In this document: piece by piece, positions 1 through 5,489 of the stretch
Position numbering within the stretch: the stretch's first letter is position 1
How the letters are laid out: each line of letters starts with the position of its first letter
DNA from: Deltaproteobacteria bacterium
GTDB taxonomy: Bacteria > Desulfobacterota > Desulfobacteria > Desulfobacterales > ETH-SRB1
Direction: 5' to 3'
Assembly (NCBI GenBank): GCA_003647525.1
Contig: QMMZ01000080.1
Span: 1 to 7,494 of the forward strand
DNA length: 7,494 nt
The notes under the pieces: generated by a model
The model's database searches: none
The model's input: only the letters and a program-made list of their open reading frames with translations
What the model was told of the DNA's origin: nothing
Translations under genes and position numbers: made by a program

Positions 1-877
1 TCCACATGCCACAGGCCAGAGCAAGAAACGGGACCACGGGCAGGCCGTACATCATCCACTGGGCAAAGCTCATGGGCAGGCCATAGTCTGCGAAATAACC
101 TACCATGATAGCTGAGCGGCCGCCAACGGCAGGTGATCCTGAGCCGCCAACGTTCGCGGCAAAACATATACCCAAAAACAAGGTACAGGCCAGAGCGTGA
201 AGCTGTTTCTTGTTACAGCCCGCTTTTTCACCTGCAAGATATACAAGGGCAAGGATCGGACACAAAAGGGCAACCAGGGCATGTTCTGAAAGAAAACCGG
301 AAAGTACGGCCAGAACCGGAAAGAAGATAAAACAAAAACCCTTCAACCCCTTGATCTTGCCCAGAAGGACATTTCCGATTCTCCTGTCAAGTCCTGTTAC
401 GCCCACTGCAGCGGCCAGAATAAGCACGCCCAGGATAAAGAATACCGCATCCTTCATGTAGGCTTTTGATATCTCATTGATAGGCAGAATCATATAAAGA
501 TACATAATAACCCCGACCAGGATGTCGGTTGCCCCCAGTGAGACCGCCTCCGTGCCCCAGAGAAGAGCAATGGAAAAAAGCATGGCCACGCACAGCATCA
601 TCTTATGGGCCACTTCCTCCGGGGTATAATTTTTGTGCGTAAGCTTGTTGTACGAATCCACAAAGTTGTGGGTACCCGACTTGTACTTGGCGCCCTTGAC
701 GTTCTCCTGCTGCACGAGGTCTATCATGCTCTGGGGCGTGGGAATTATATAAACGAGTGTAACAAAAAAGATTAAAAGACCAGCTATGACAATCGGTATC
801 TGCCCGGGGGATCCTTTCCACCAGGCCCAGGAAAAAGGTTTGTGATTTACTGCTGATACTGTAGCTCCATGTTCCAT
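1..877 (-). CDS. SLC13/DASS-family anion permease, N-terminal part (cut by window edge)
   Basis: This is an inner-membrane secondary transporter; the family usually imports sulfate or di-/tricarboxylates with Na+. The first 292 residues are present and the C-terminal part lies beyond base 1. Hydrophobic helices are visible at about residues 26-46, 93-110, 113-132, 143-160, 180-195, 201-217, 228-243 and 272-290. A polar loop of about 45 residues follows helix 1. Family landmarks are the GFLSEHALVALLCPI hairpin (193-207) and the glycine-rich AANVGGSGSPAVGG loop (240-253). The classical SNT ion-site motif reads SEH here (197-199), and the loop is GGSGSPA rather than GGTATLIG, so this is a divergent subgroup and the substrate cannot be named. 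The ATG at 877 is preceded by a strong Shine-Dalgarno, AAGGAGGG, 9 bases upstream. It is the last visible gene of the minus-strand block, 61 bases after the four-helix protein, and is probably co-transcribed with it. The family call is fairly sure; the substrate is unknown. Confidence 0.85.
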   Translation of the reverse strand, partial: MEHGATVSAVNHKPFSWAWWKGSPGQIPIVIAGLLIFFVTLVYIIPTPQSMIDLVQQENVKGAKYKSGTHNFVDSYNKLTHKNYTPEEVAHKMMLCVAMLFSIALLWGTEAVSLGATDILVGVIMYLYMILPINEISKAYMKDAVFFILGVLILAAAVGVTGLDRRIGNVLLGKIKGLKGFCFIFFPVLAVLSGFLSEHALVALLCPILALVYLAGEKAGCNKKQLHALACTLFLGICFAANVGGSGSPAVGGRSAIMVGYFADYGLPMSFAQWMMYGLPVVPFLALACGMW

Positions 878-900
878 TTTATGTTTCCCTCCTTATCTAA

Positions 901-935
901 ATTGAGCTATTAGCTAATCGCTAAGAGCTAATCGC
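901..935 (-). repeat. Heptanucleotide repeat tract, five imperfect units
   Basis: Read on the minus strand, five consecutive 7-base units follow each other without gaps: GCGATTA, GCTCTTA, GCGATTA, GCTAATA and GCTCAAT, with consensus GCNNTTA. The two GCGATTA units sit 14 bases apart. The tract fills most of the 61-base gap between the four-helix membrane protein and the SLC13 permease, just upstream of the permease Shine-Dalgarno. Its function is unknown. A period of 7 is not compatible with a conserved reading frame, which argues for a non-coding repeat. Confidence 0.7.
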
Positions 936-938
936 TCA

Positions 939-1388
939 TTAATTAACAAATAATTCTTTTTTGCCATGAACATAATATCCGAACACACACATGAGCATGA
1001 CAGTCGCCAACTGGTTGACCGAGACTGACGACATCATTGTTATCAGGTTATTTGTAATACCAAATGCAAAAAATATCATGTACACAGTCCATGCGTTTTT
1101 CCTTAATTTCAGGAACCCGGTAAATATATATAAACTGATTCCGGCATGGAGAAAATGGATCACAACTGCCGGTGTTCCTGAAACAGCCATTCCCAGAATC
1201 CCGGCCGGAGTCTCTGCAAGACCTGCACATATGCAGAACATACCGCCGGCCAGCATGAAAATACTCAGCAGCGTAATTCCCAGCGGCTTTTTTTGCACAT
1301 GTTTTCTTTTACTGCACCTGGAACTTCCCTGGACATCACCCATTTGCCGGGGCAGGCCCTCGTTTCCCATTGTCCTGACGCTTTCCAC
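939..1388 (-). CDS. Small four-helix membrane protein, unknown function
   Basis: The protein has 149 residues. A basic, polar N-terminus of about 34 residues (rich in Arg/Lys, with one Cys) is followed by four hydrophobic segments, at about 36-57, 62-93, 102-120 and 124-141. It ends in the short charged tail HGKKELFVN. The layout resembles small bacterial integral membrane proteins that begin with a KPLGITLLSI-type helix and end near a KKELF motif. I cannot name a function. The start is the GTG at 1388, whose G is also the last base of the receiver's TAG stop. A near-perfect Shine-Dalgarno (AAGGAGGTGA) lies 6 bases upstream, inside the end of the receiver gene. The next in-frame ATG is codon 7. 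The overlap implies translational coupling with the receiver, so the two products are probably made together and may act on the same process. The permease follows 61 bases downstream. Confidence 0.75.
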   Translation of the reverse strand: MESVRTMGNEGLPRQMGDVQGSSRCSKRKHVQKKPLGITLLSIFMLAGGMFCICAGLAETPAGILGMAVSGTPAVVIHFLHAGISLYIFTGFLKLRKNAWTVYMIFFAFGITNNLITMMSSVSVNQLATVMLMCVFGYYVHGKKELFVN

Positions 1389-1759
1389 TAAATCACCTCC
1401 TTTCCGAGTTCTTTCTTGATAAGCTCCTTTAACTGTTTCATGTCTATCGGCTTTGACAAATAATCCGTGCAGCCCATGCGCTCTGCAATCTGTTTTTTAC
1501 TCCACGCTGGATAGGCTGATATCATAATCACCGGTATCTGCCTGTTAATGAACTTGAGCTTTTCCAGCACCTCAATTCCATCCATCTCCGGCATGCAAAC
1601 ATCGACGACAGCCAGGTCAAATGGCCTGCCTGCGGCAAGTCGAAGCGCCTCCGCTCCTGAGCCTGCGCACTCAACATCGTAACCCGCTTTGCCCAGCACG
1701 CGTTTTAAGAGCACCTGCATGTTCTCCTCATCATCAACAACCAAGATCTTGTGCGTCAT
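1388..1759 (-). CDS. Stand-alone response regulator receiver (CheY-like)
   Basis: This 123-residue protein is a single receiver domain with no output domain, as expected for CheY/Spo0F-type phosphorelay partners. All active-site residues are present: acidic pocket D9/D10, phosphoacceptor D53 (in VVDVCMPEMDG), S81 at the Thr/Ser position, and K103 before P104 (DYLSKP). The loop after S81 reads AYPAW where AYG is common. The start is the ATG at 1759 with AAAGGG a few bases upstream. It is the first gene of the minus-strand block and overlaps the four-helix protein by one base. The gene-free region upstream carries a sigma-54 promoter candidate about 180 bases before the start. The partner kinase is not fixed by position; both kinases in the window are candidates. 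The action is probably by protein-protein contact, because there is no DNA-binding or enzymatic domain. Confidence 0.93.
   Translation of the reverse strand: MTHKILVVDDEENMQVLLKRVLGKAGYDVECAGSGAEALRLAAGRPFDLAVVDVCMPEMDGIEVLEKLKFINRQIPVIMISAYPAWSKKQIAERMGCTDYLSKPIDMKQLKELIKKELGKEVI
1394..1402 (-). promoter_or_regulatory. Strong ribosome binding site deciding the GTG start of the four-helix protein
   Basis: The minus strand reads AAGGAGGTGA, almost perfectly complementary to the 16S rRNA 3' end, followed by six bases and then the GTG at 1388. It lies within the last codons of the receiver (its KEVI end), which supports translational coupling and the choice of GTG over the ATG six codons on. 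Confidence 0.8.
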
Positions 1760-1852
1760 AAGCCCTTTCCGAATGAGGCGGGTTTAAAAAGAATTGCCAA
1801 CTAACTGAATTTACAAGCTGTCCCGCCTTGCGTTGGTAGCCATCAAAACATA

Positions 1853-1887
1853 AAACTGTAAACCGATAACCGTGAACTGTTACCAGA
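1853..1887. repeat. Second heptanucleotide repeat tract, four to five imperfect units
   Basis: On the plus strand, consecutive 7-base units read AAACTGT, AAACCGA, TAACCGT, GAACTGT and a decayed TACCAGA, giving the consensus NAACYGW. The tract is distinct in sequence from the heptads at 901-935 but has the same period. If the promoter candidate at 1939-1954 is real, it lies in the untranslated leader of the receiver transcript. Function is unknown. Confidence 0.6.
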
Positions 1888-1938
1888 TATGTAATTAGTC
1901 AACAACCTGAACCAGGCACTTGTTTTGTTAATAGGTGC

Positions 1939-1954
1939 AGCAGAAAGTATGCCA
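1939..1954 (-). promoter_or_regulatory. Candidate sigma-54 (-24/-12) promoter for the receiver/membrane protein/permease block
   Basis: The minus strand reads TGGCATACTTTCTGCT. Against the consensus TGGCACGRNNNTTGCW it keeps TGGCA and TGCT, with the invariant GG and GC exactly 10 bases apart. Mismatches are at positions 6, 7, 8 and 12 of the consensus. The predicted start of transcription is near 1928, giving a leader of about 170 bases before the receiver ATG at 1759. Scanning the other gene-free stretches on both strands for GG-N10-GC found no second match of this quality. The two NtrC-class activators in the window make a sigma-54 promoter plausible. This is a motif match only. Confidence 0.45.
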
Positions 1955-2180
1955 GCGAAGGTGTATCTGCGATGTGGGAATGATAACCTATTGTATTAGT
2001 GGTAAATTATTATTTTATGAGTCGAGTCGGCACGCTATTGGGGGGGATTTTTCCGTTCAAAAGAATACGTATATAGACTAATTAACTTATCTATGTATAT
2101 ATCTGTTAACCTGCTTTTATTATACAAAATATTAACTTAAAATTATAAAATCGCATATTTTTGTATTTGTCATCCGGTAC

Positions 2181-2234
2181 AGCATACGATTTGGACACTG
2201 TCCATTTATTTGGACACTGTCCAAATCGTATGCT
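2181..2234. repeat. Long inverted repeat enclosing two GGACACTGTCC dyads
   Basis: Two 24-base arms (2181-2204 and 2211-2234) are inverted copies of each other with a single mismatch, separated by the 6-base loop TTTATT. Each arm begins or ends with GCATACGATTT (or its complement) and contains GGACACTGTCC, itself a near-perfect palindrome (GGACA-C-TGTCC). The dyads are centred at 2198 and 2217, 19 bases apart and in the same orientation. A further TGTCCA half-site follows at 2236-2241. The structure starts 16 bases after the stop of the degenerate receiver gene, so an RNA hairpin could protect or end that transcript. However, no U-run follows it on the minus strand, so it is not a standard intrinsic terminator. 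It lies about 270-290 bases upstream of the predicted start from the sigma-54 promoter candidate, where activator-binding sites could sit. Confidence 0.8.
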
Positions 2235-2250
2235 TGTCCATCAAAACATT

Positions 2251-2817
2251 TTAATCCGAATCAGGATAATATTTCTTGATGCATTCGGGACATATTCCGT
2301 GAGAAAAATTTACTCCCGACATTTTTTGGTTGAAATACTCTTCAATAGAAACCCATACACGCTTATTGTTTTCTCTCTCATAACGTATTTTCTTGCAATG
2401 CATACATATCGGAAGATTAGATTCGTATATCTGCAGGCGTCTTTCAGCTCTTTTCAATTGTATGGCTCTTTCAATAACAAAAAGAAGCGCTTTCCCAAGA
2501 TTTTCTGTCTTTTCAGCGACAAAATCGTCCGCTCCGATCCGCATTGCCTCAACCGCTGTCTCAACACATTTTGTGTTGGACAAAATTACAATGGGAACAC
2601 AATTATTTCGAAGCCTGATATTTTCTATCAATTCCAGGCCGTTCATCTTCGGAATGTTTAAGCCTGTTACAAGAATATCATATTTCAGCCCTGTCACGTT
2701 TTGTAGAGCGGCCTTACCATTTTCCACGCATGTAACCTCATACCCGCCGCCTTCAAGGAAAGATGTAACCGTACGGACGATTGAGGGAGATTCATGGACA
2801 AGCAATGATTGTTTCAT
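2251..2817 (-). CDS. Degenerate receiver (phosphoacceptor Asp lost) with C-terminal Cys4 domain
   Basis: The protein has 188 residues. Residues 1-105 have the receiver fold pattern (SLLVHESPSIVRTV...YDILVTGLNIPKMNG...PIVILS...GADDFVAEK), but the active site is broken. The DD pocket is H8-E9, the phosphoacceptor position is G52, and the KP pair is replaced by E102-K103. S80 is retained at the Thr/Ser position. A helical linker (109-133) leads to a compact tail with C138-x2-C141-KKIR, W155, an IEEYF stretch, FSHGIC176-x2-C179 and a terminal YYPD. This tail is known in form from sensor and regulator proteins of deltaproteobacteria, and the four Cys suggest a metal (zinc) site. The ATG at 2817 fits a receiver start. 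A TTG at 2856 would overlap the activator and lacks a ribosome site; an AAAAGGA lies rather far (about 12 bases) upstream of the ATG. It is the third gene of the kinase/activator operon, 19 bases after the activator. Phosphorylation at the usual position is impossible. Confidence 0.88.
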   Translation of the reverse strand: MKQSLLVHESPSIVRTVTSFLEGGGYEVTCVENGKAALQNVTGLKYDILVTGLNIPKMNGLELIENIRLRNNCVPIVILSNTKCVETAVEAMRIGADDFVAEKTENLGKALLFVIERAIQLKRAERRLQIYESNLPICMHCKKIRYERENNKRVWVSIEEYFNQKMSGVNFSHGICPECIKKYYPDSD

Positions 2818-2836
2818 AATGATGAGTGGTATCCTT

Positions 2837-4204
2837 TTATGATTTCCCAATTCCAAGAGCGCATATTTTATTATATAATGAACTTCGACTTATGCCCAGA
2901 ATCCTGGCGGCCTTTGTCTTATTGCCCATTGTCTCTTCCAGTGCCTTTAATATAGCTTTCCTTTCAGCGTCCCGGCCAGCGGCCTTGATTACGGTTTTGA
3001 ACGGTTTCAACTGCCTGGTTTTACAGGACATTATTTGCCTGACAGGCAATGGCAGCGCAGCTTCATCAATAAGTGGACCAGCGCTTAGAAGTACCGCACG
3101 TTCCATGACGTTTTCAAGCTCTCTGACATTTCCAGGCCACGGATTTTGCATAATGGCATGCATGGCATCCGGCGTGATATCTGAAAGCTCCCTGTCGTAA
3201 ATCATGGCATATTTTCGCATAAAGTGATATGCCAGCGCAGTGATATCAGACCTTCTTTCCCTCAACGGAGGCAGATCGACGGTGACTACAGCCAACCGGT
3301 AGTAAAGATCCCCTCGGAAGATCCCCTCATGCATTGCCTGCTCAAGATTCAGGTTTGTAGCTGCTACCACCCGCACATCTCCTTTAATGCTTGTAAGGCT
3401 GCCTACCGGCCTTACCTCTTTTTCCTGAAGAACGCGGAGCAGATTCAACTGCACGGCCGGAGAGATGGTTCCTATTTCATCCAGAAAAAGCGTGCCATTG
3501 TCTGCCGCAATAAACAAGCCTTTTTTATCTTGAACCGCGCCTGTAAATGCCCCCTTGACATGGCCGAAGAGTTCGCTTTGCAAAAGATGTTCCGGAAAAA
3601 CACCACAATCCACAGCAATAAAAGGTTTATCTTTCCGGCCGCTCAGGTCATGAATAAGCCTGGCGATCAACTCCTTGCCGGTACCGCTTTCTCCCTGAAT
3701 CAAAACTGTCGCCTGGCTGTCTGCAACCCTGGCAACGAGTTTCAACACATTCTGCATGGCCTTGCTCTTTCCAATAATCTTTTTAACTCCATCTTTGTCT
3801 TTCAGCTTTTCGCGGAGTCGTTTTACCTCATTACGAAGTTCGCAATATTTTAAGGCCTTGCCTGCTACCAGAAGAATATCATCTTTGCGGAAGGGCTTGG
3901 TCAGATAGTCGAATGCGCCTGTCTTCATAGCCTCAACCGCAGATTCGATAGTGCCGTAGGCCGTGATTACAATAAAAGGAATATCCGAATATCTGGCTTT
4001 TACCTCCTTTAACAGATCCATGCCGCCAAGGTCAGGCATCAAAAGATCGGAAAATATCAGATCAAAGTCATTTTTTTCCAATAGACTGATCGCCTCGGTT
4101 CCACTGGCCGCGGTTCGCACTCCATGGCCTTGCCTTGTGAGAATTTTTTCAAACAGTTTGAGCATGTGCTGCTCATCATCCACCACTAAAATCTTTGCCA
4201 ACAC
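2837..4204 (-). CDS. NtrC-class sigma-54 dependent response regulator (receiver, AAA+, HTH)
   Basis: This cytoplasmic activator remodels sigma-54 RNA polymerase using ATP after phosphorylation. Numbered from the GTG at 4204 (455 residues), the receiver covers 1-115 with D9/D10, phosphoacceptor D53, T81 and K103 all present. The AAA+ domain follows, with Walker A GESGTGKE at 171-178, an intact GAFTGA loop at 218-223 that contacts sigma-54, Walker B TLFLDE at 238-243, and an RGDLYYRL segment. A Fis-type helix-turn-helix ends the protein (about 420-455, [17 protein letters not shown]). The GTG at 4204 is preferred because GAGG lies 8 bases upstream. The GTG at 4213, three codons earlier, has no well-placed ribosome site. 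It lies 10 bases (or 1 base with the earlier GTG) after the kinase stop, so the soluble kinase is its likely partner. The length is usual for the family and nothing is missing. Confidence 0.96.
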   Translation of the reverse strand: MLAKILVVDDEQHMLKLFEKILTRQGHGVRTAASGTEAISLLEKNDFDLIFSDLLMPDLGGMDLLKEVKARYSDIPFIVITAYGTIESAVEAMKTGAFDYLTKPFRKDDILLVAGKALKYCELRNEVKRLREKLKDKDGVKKIIGKSKAMQNVLKLVARVADSQATVLIQGESGTGKELIARLIHDLSGRKDKPFIAVDCGVFPEHLLQSELFGHVKGAFTGAVQDKKGLFIAADNGTLFLDEIGTISPAVQLNLLRVLQEKEVRPVGSLTSIKGDVRVVAATNLNLEQAMHEGIFRGDLYYRLAVVTVDLPPLRERRSDITALAYHFMRKYAMIYDRELSDITPDAMHAIMQNPWPGNVRELENVMERAVLLSAGPLIDEAALPLPVRQIMSCKTRQLKPFKTVIKAAGRDAERKAILKALEETMGNKTKAARILGISRSSLYNKICALGIGKS

Positions 4205-4214
4205 CGTATCCACC

Positions 4215-5324
4215 TCAATCTTTTATCGGAAAATAAAGGTCGCATATAGTTCCTGCTCCCTTTCGATTCTCTATTTTAATTTTTCCTTTGTGGTCTTCCA
4301 TGATACGCTGACAAACGGAAAGTCCCAATCCTGTACCCTTGCTCCCCTTGGTGGTAAAAAAGGGATCAAAGACATGCTGGAGAGCCTTTTCGGATATCCC
4401 GTTACCTGTATCTGATATGCTGATCCGAATCCAATCGCCGGGTTGCGGCGACCGCGCTTTGTGTACAAGGCTGATACCAAGAGCCAGAACACCTGCGTCA
4501 GGCATTGCTTGAATAGCATTAATCATAATATTAAGAAAAACTTGCTGGATAAGCTGTGGATCAACCTTGATGGAGGGGAGTTCCATTTCAAAATTCCTTT
4601 TGATACTCACCTTGTTTTTCTTGATTCTGGGGGTCAGCAACACAATTGAACCTTCAAGAAGTTCAACGATGTCCACAGAAATTCTCTCTGGGGGCCTTAA
4701 CCTGGCAAAGTCCAAAAGGTTTTTTACAACGCCTACACAGCGGGCTGTCTCTTTTTCGATAATTTTGATCGGTTCAATCAAAGGATCATTCAAAGGAATC
4801 TCATCTAAAATATCCTGAACAAAGCCGAGGATAATGCCAAGAGGATTGTTGATTTCGTGGGCAATGCCCGCGGCCAGCTCACCCATGAAGGCAACCTTGC
4901 TGGATCGATGAAGCTGATCCTGCAACATATTTTTCTCTACAAGCAGCCTGCGGTATCGCTCCTCATCTTCCCGTGTTTTTACTTCCCGGATCCGCCTGGA
5001 GGTTACGTCCCTGACAGTTATAAGCAGATGCCGCGCCTGCCGGTAATCAAAGGGGGCAAAAGAAACATTTGCCGTAAACATCTCACCATTTTTTGGCTGA
5101 AGATCAATATCAACCTCAGTCGTTCTTTTGATATCAGGCAAACACGAGAAAATATATCGCTTTTGTTCATAAGGCGCGCACAGATCTTGCAAGTTGTTCT
5201 TTAAAAATTCCAGCCGGGTATACCCCATACACTTTTCTAACCATTTGTTGGCAAAAATTATCCGGCCTTTGCTGTTTGCGATCAACAGGGGAAAGAGCAC
5301 CTCTTCAATCATGGTTTTAAACAA
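4215..5324 (-). CDS. Soluble PAS-domain sensor histidine kinase (NtrB-like)
   Basis: The protein has 369 residues and no membrane segment or signal peptide, so it is cytosolic. An N-terminal PAS domain (about 5-110: IEEVLFPLLIANSKGRIIF... ending ITVRDVTSRR) and a short coiled linker lead to the kinase core. The core has phosphoacceptor H156 in the H box ([13 protein letters not shown]), N box around N269 (QQVFLNIMINAIQAM), G1 DTGNG (305-309), F box FDPFF (319-323) and G2 GTGLGLS (330-336). The kinase should autophosphorylate and pass phosphate to the activator directly downstream. The start is uncertain: a TTG at 5324 has GGAG 6 bases upstream and is chosen here. The TTG at 5336 and the ATG at 5312 are alternatives with poorer ribosome-site spacing, and all three leave the domains intact. 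The signal is unknown; the PAS pocket residues do not let me name a ligand. Confidence 0.93.
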   Translation of the reverse strand: MFKTMIEEVLFPLLIANSKGRIIFANKWLEKCMGYTRLEFLKNNLQDLCAPYEQKRYIFSCLPDIKRTTEVDIDLQPKNGEMFTANVSFAPFDYRQARHLLITVRDVTSRRIREVKTREDEERYRRLLVEKNMLQDQLHRSSKVAFMGELAAGIAHEINNPLGIILGFVQDILDEIPLNDPLIEPIKIIEKETARCVGVVKNLLDFARLRPPERISVDIVELLEGSIVLLTPRIKKNKVSIKRNFEMELPSIKVDPQLIQQVFLNIMINAIQAMPDAGVLALGISLVHKARSPQPGDWIRISISDTGNGISEKALQHVFDPFFTTKGSKGTGLGLSVCQRIMEDHKGKIKIENRKGAGTICDLYFPIKD

Positions 5325-5363
5325 CGGTATCTCCAAATCCTAGGAAATTGTAAAAAATAAACT

Positions 5364-5393
5364 ACCATACAACACCCCTGCGTAACCTTGCAA
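5364..5393 (-). promoter_or_regulatory. Possible sigma-70 promoter for the soluble kinase operon
   Basis: The minus strand shows TTGCAA (5388-5393), 18 bases, then TATGGT (5364-5369). Each hexamer matches four of six consensus bases. It points at the kinase start about 40 bases downstream and is the best pair I found in the divergent gap for this direction. No -24/-12 element was found there. This is a weak motif call only. Confidence 0.25.
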
Positions 5394-5452
5394 CAGGCAA
5401 AACCGACAATCTCGCCACAAAAAACGATTTTTCTCCCGACTCGATCTTTTTC

Positions 5453-5480
5453 TTGCATTAAAACTATTTCCGATTATAAG
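5453..5480 (+). promoter_or_regulatory. Possible sigma-70 promoter for the membrane kinase
   Basis: TTGCAT (5453-5458) and TATAAG (5475-5480) are separated by 16 bases on the plus strand. Transcription would begin near 5487, only about three bases before the ATG at 5490. That would give an almost leaderless message, consistent with the lack of any Shine-Dalgarno there. This is a motif match only. Confidence 0.3.
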
Positions 5481-5489
5481 CTGACTCAA

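Larger units (their letters stand above)
1760..2250. other. Gene-free region between the receiver block and the kinase operon
   Basis: No credible coding sequence occurs in these 491 bases on either strand. It holds, from left to right, the receiver leader, a heptad repeat tract (1853-1887), a -24/-12 promoter candidate (1939-1954), a run of seven G at 2040-2046, a strongly AT-rich section at about 2060-2170, and the long inverted repeat with two GGACACTGTCC dyads (2181-2234). It separates the end of the kinase/activator operon from the receiver/permease block, both on the minus strand, so it probably serves as terminator region for one and control region for the other. Confidence 0.7.

Noticed and set aside
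1776..1829. Inverted repeat GAGGCGGG...CCCGCCTT in the receiver leader
   Set aside because: Only seven paired bases separated by 38 bases; this is weak and could occur by chance.
2028..2042. Plus-strand -24/-12 element at GGCACGCTATTGG
   Set aside because: The spacing is off by one base and the -12 GC is absent; there is also no plus-strand gene behind it.
2040..2046. Run of seven G as a phase-variation tract
   Set aside because: It lies outside any gene and not between promoter hexamers that I can identify, so there is no support for a switch.
2181..2234. Intrinsic terminator for the degenerate receiver operon
   Set aside because: The stem is long and well placed, but the minus strand continues GTACCGGATG after it with no U-run, so the rho-independent pattern is not met. 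A role in transcript protection remains possible.
2161..2661. Plus-strand open frame of 166 codons opposite the degenerate receiver
   Set aside because: It starts in the inverted repeat, lies antisense to a gene with clear domain signatures, and its translation shows no recognisable domain. Similar antisense frames over the activator and kinases were dismissed for the same reason.
5388..5489. TTG-initiated 34-codon N-terminal extension of the membrane kinase
   Set aside because: There is no ribosome site before the TTG, the residues look unlike a signal or sensor segment, and the extension would cover most of the divergent promoter gap. The ATG at 5490 just before the first membrane helix fits better.
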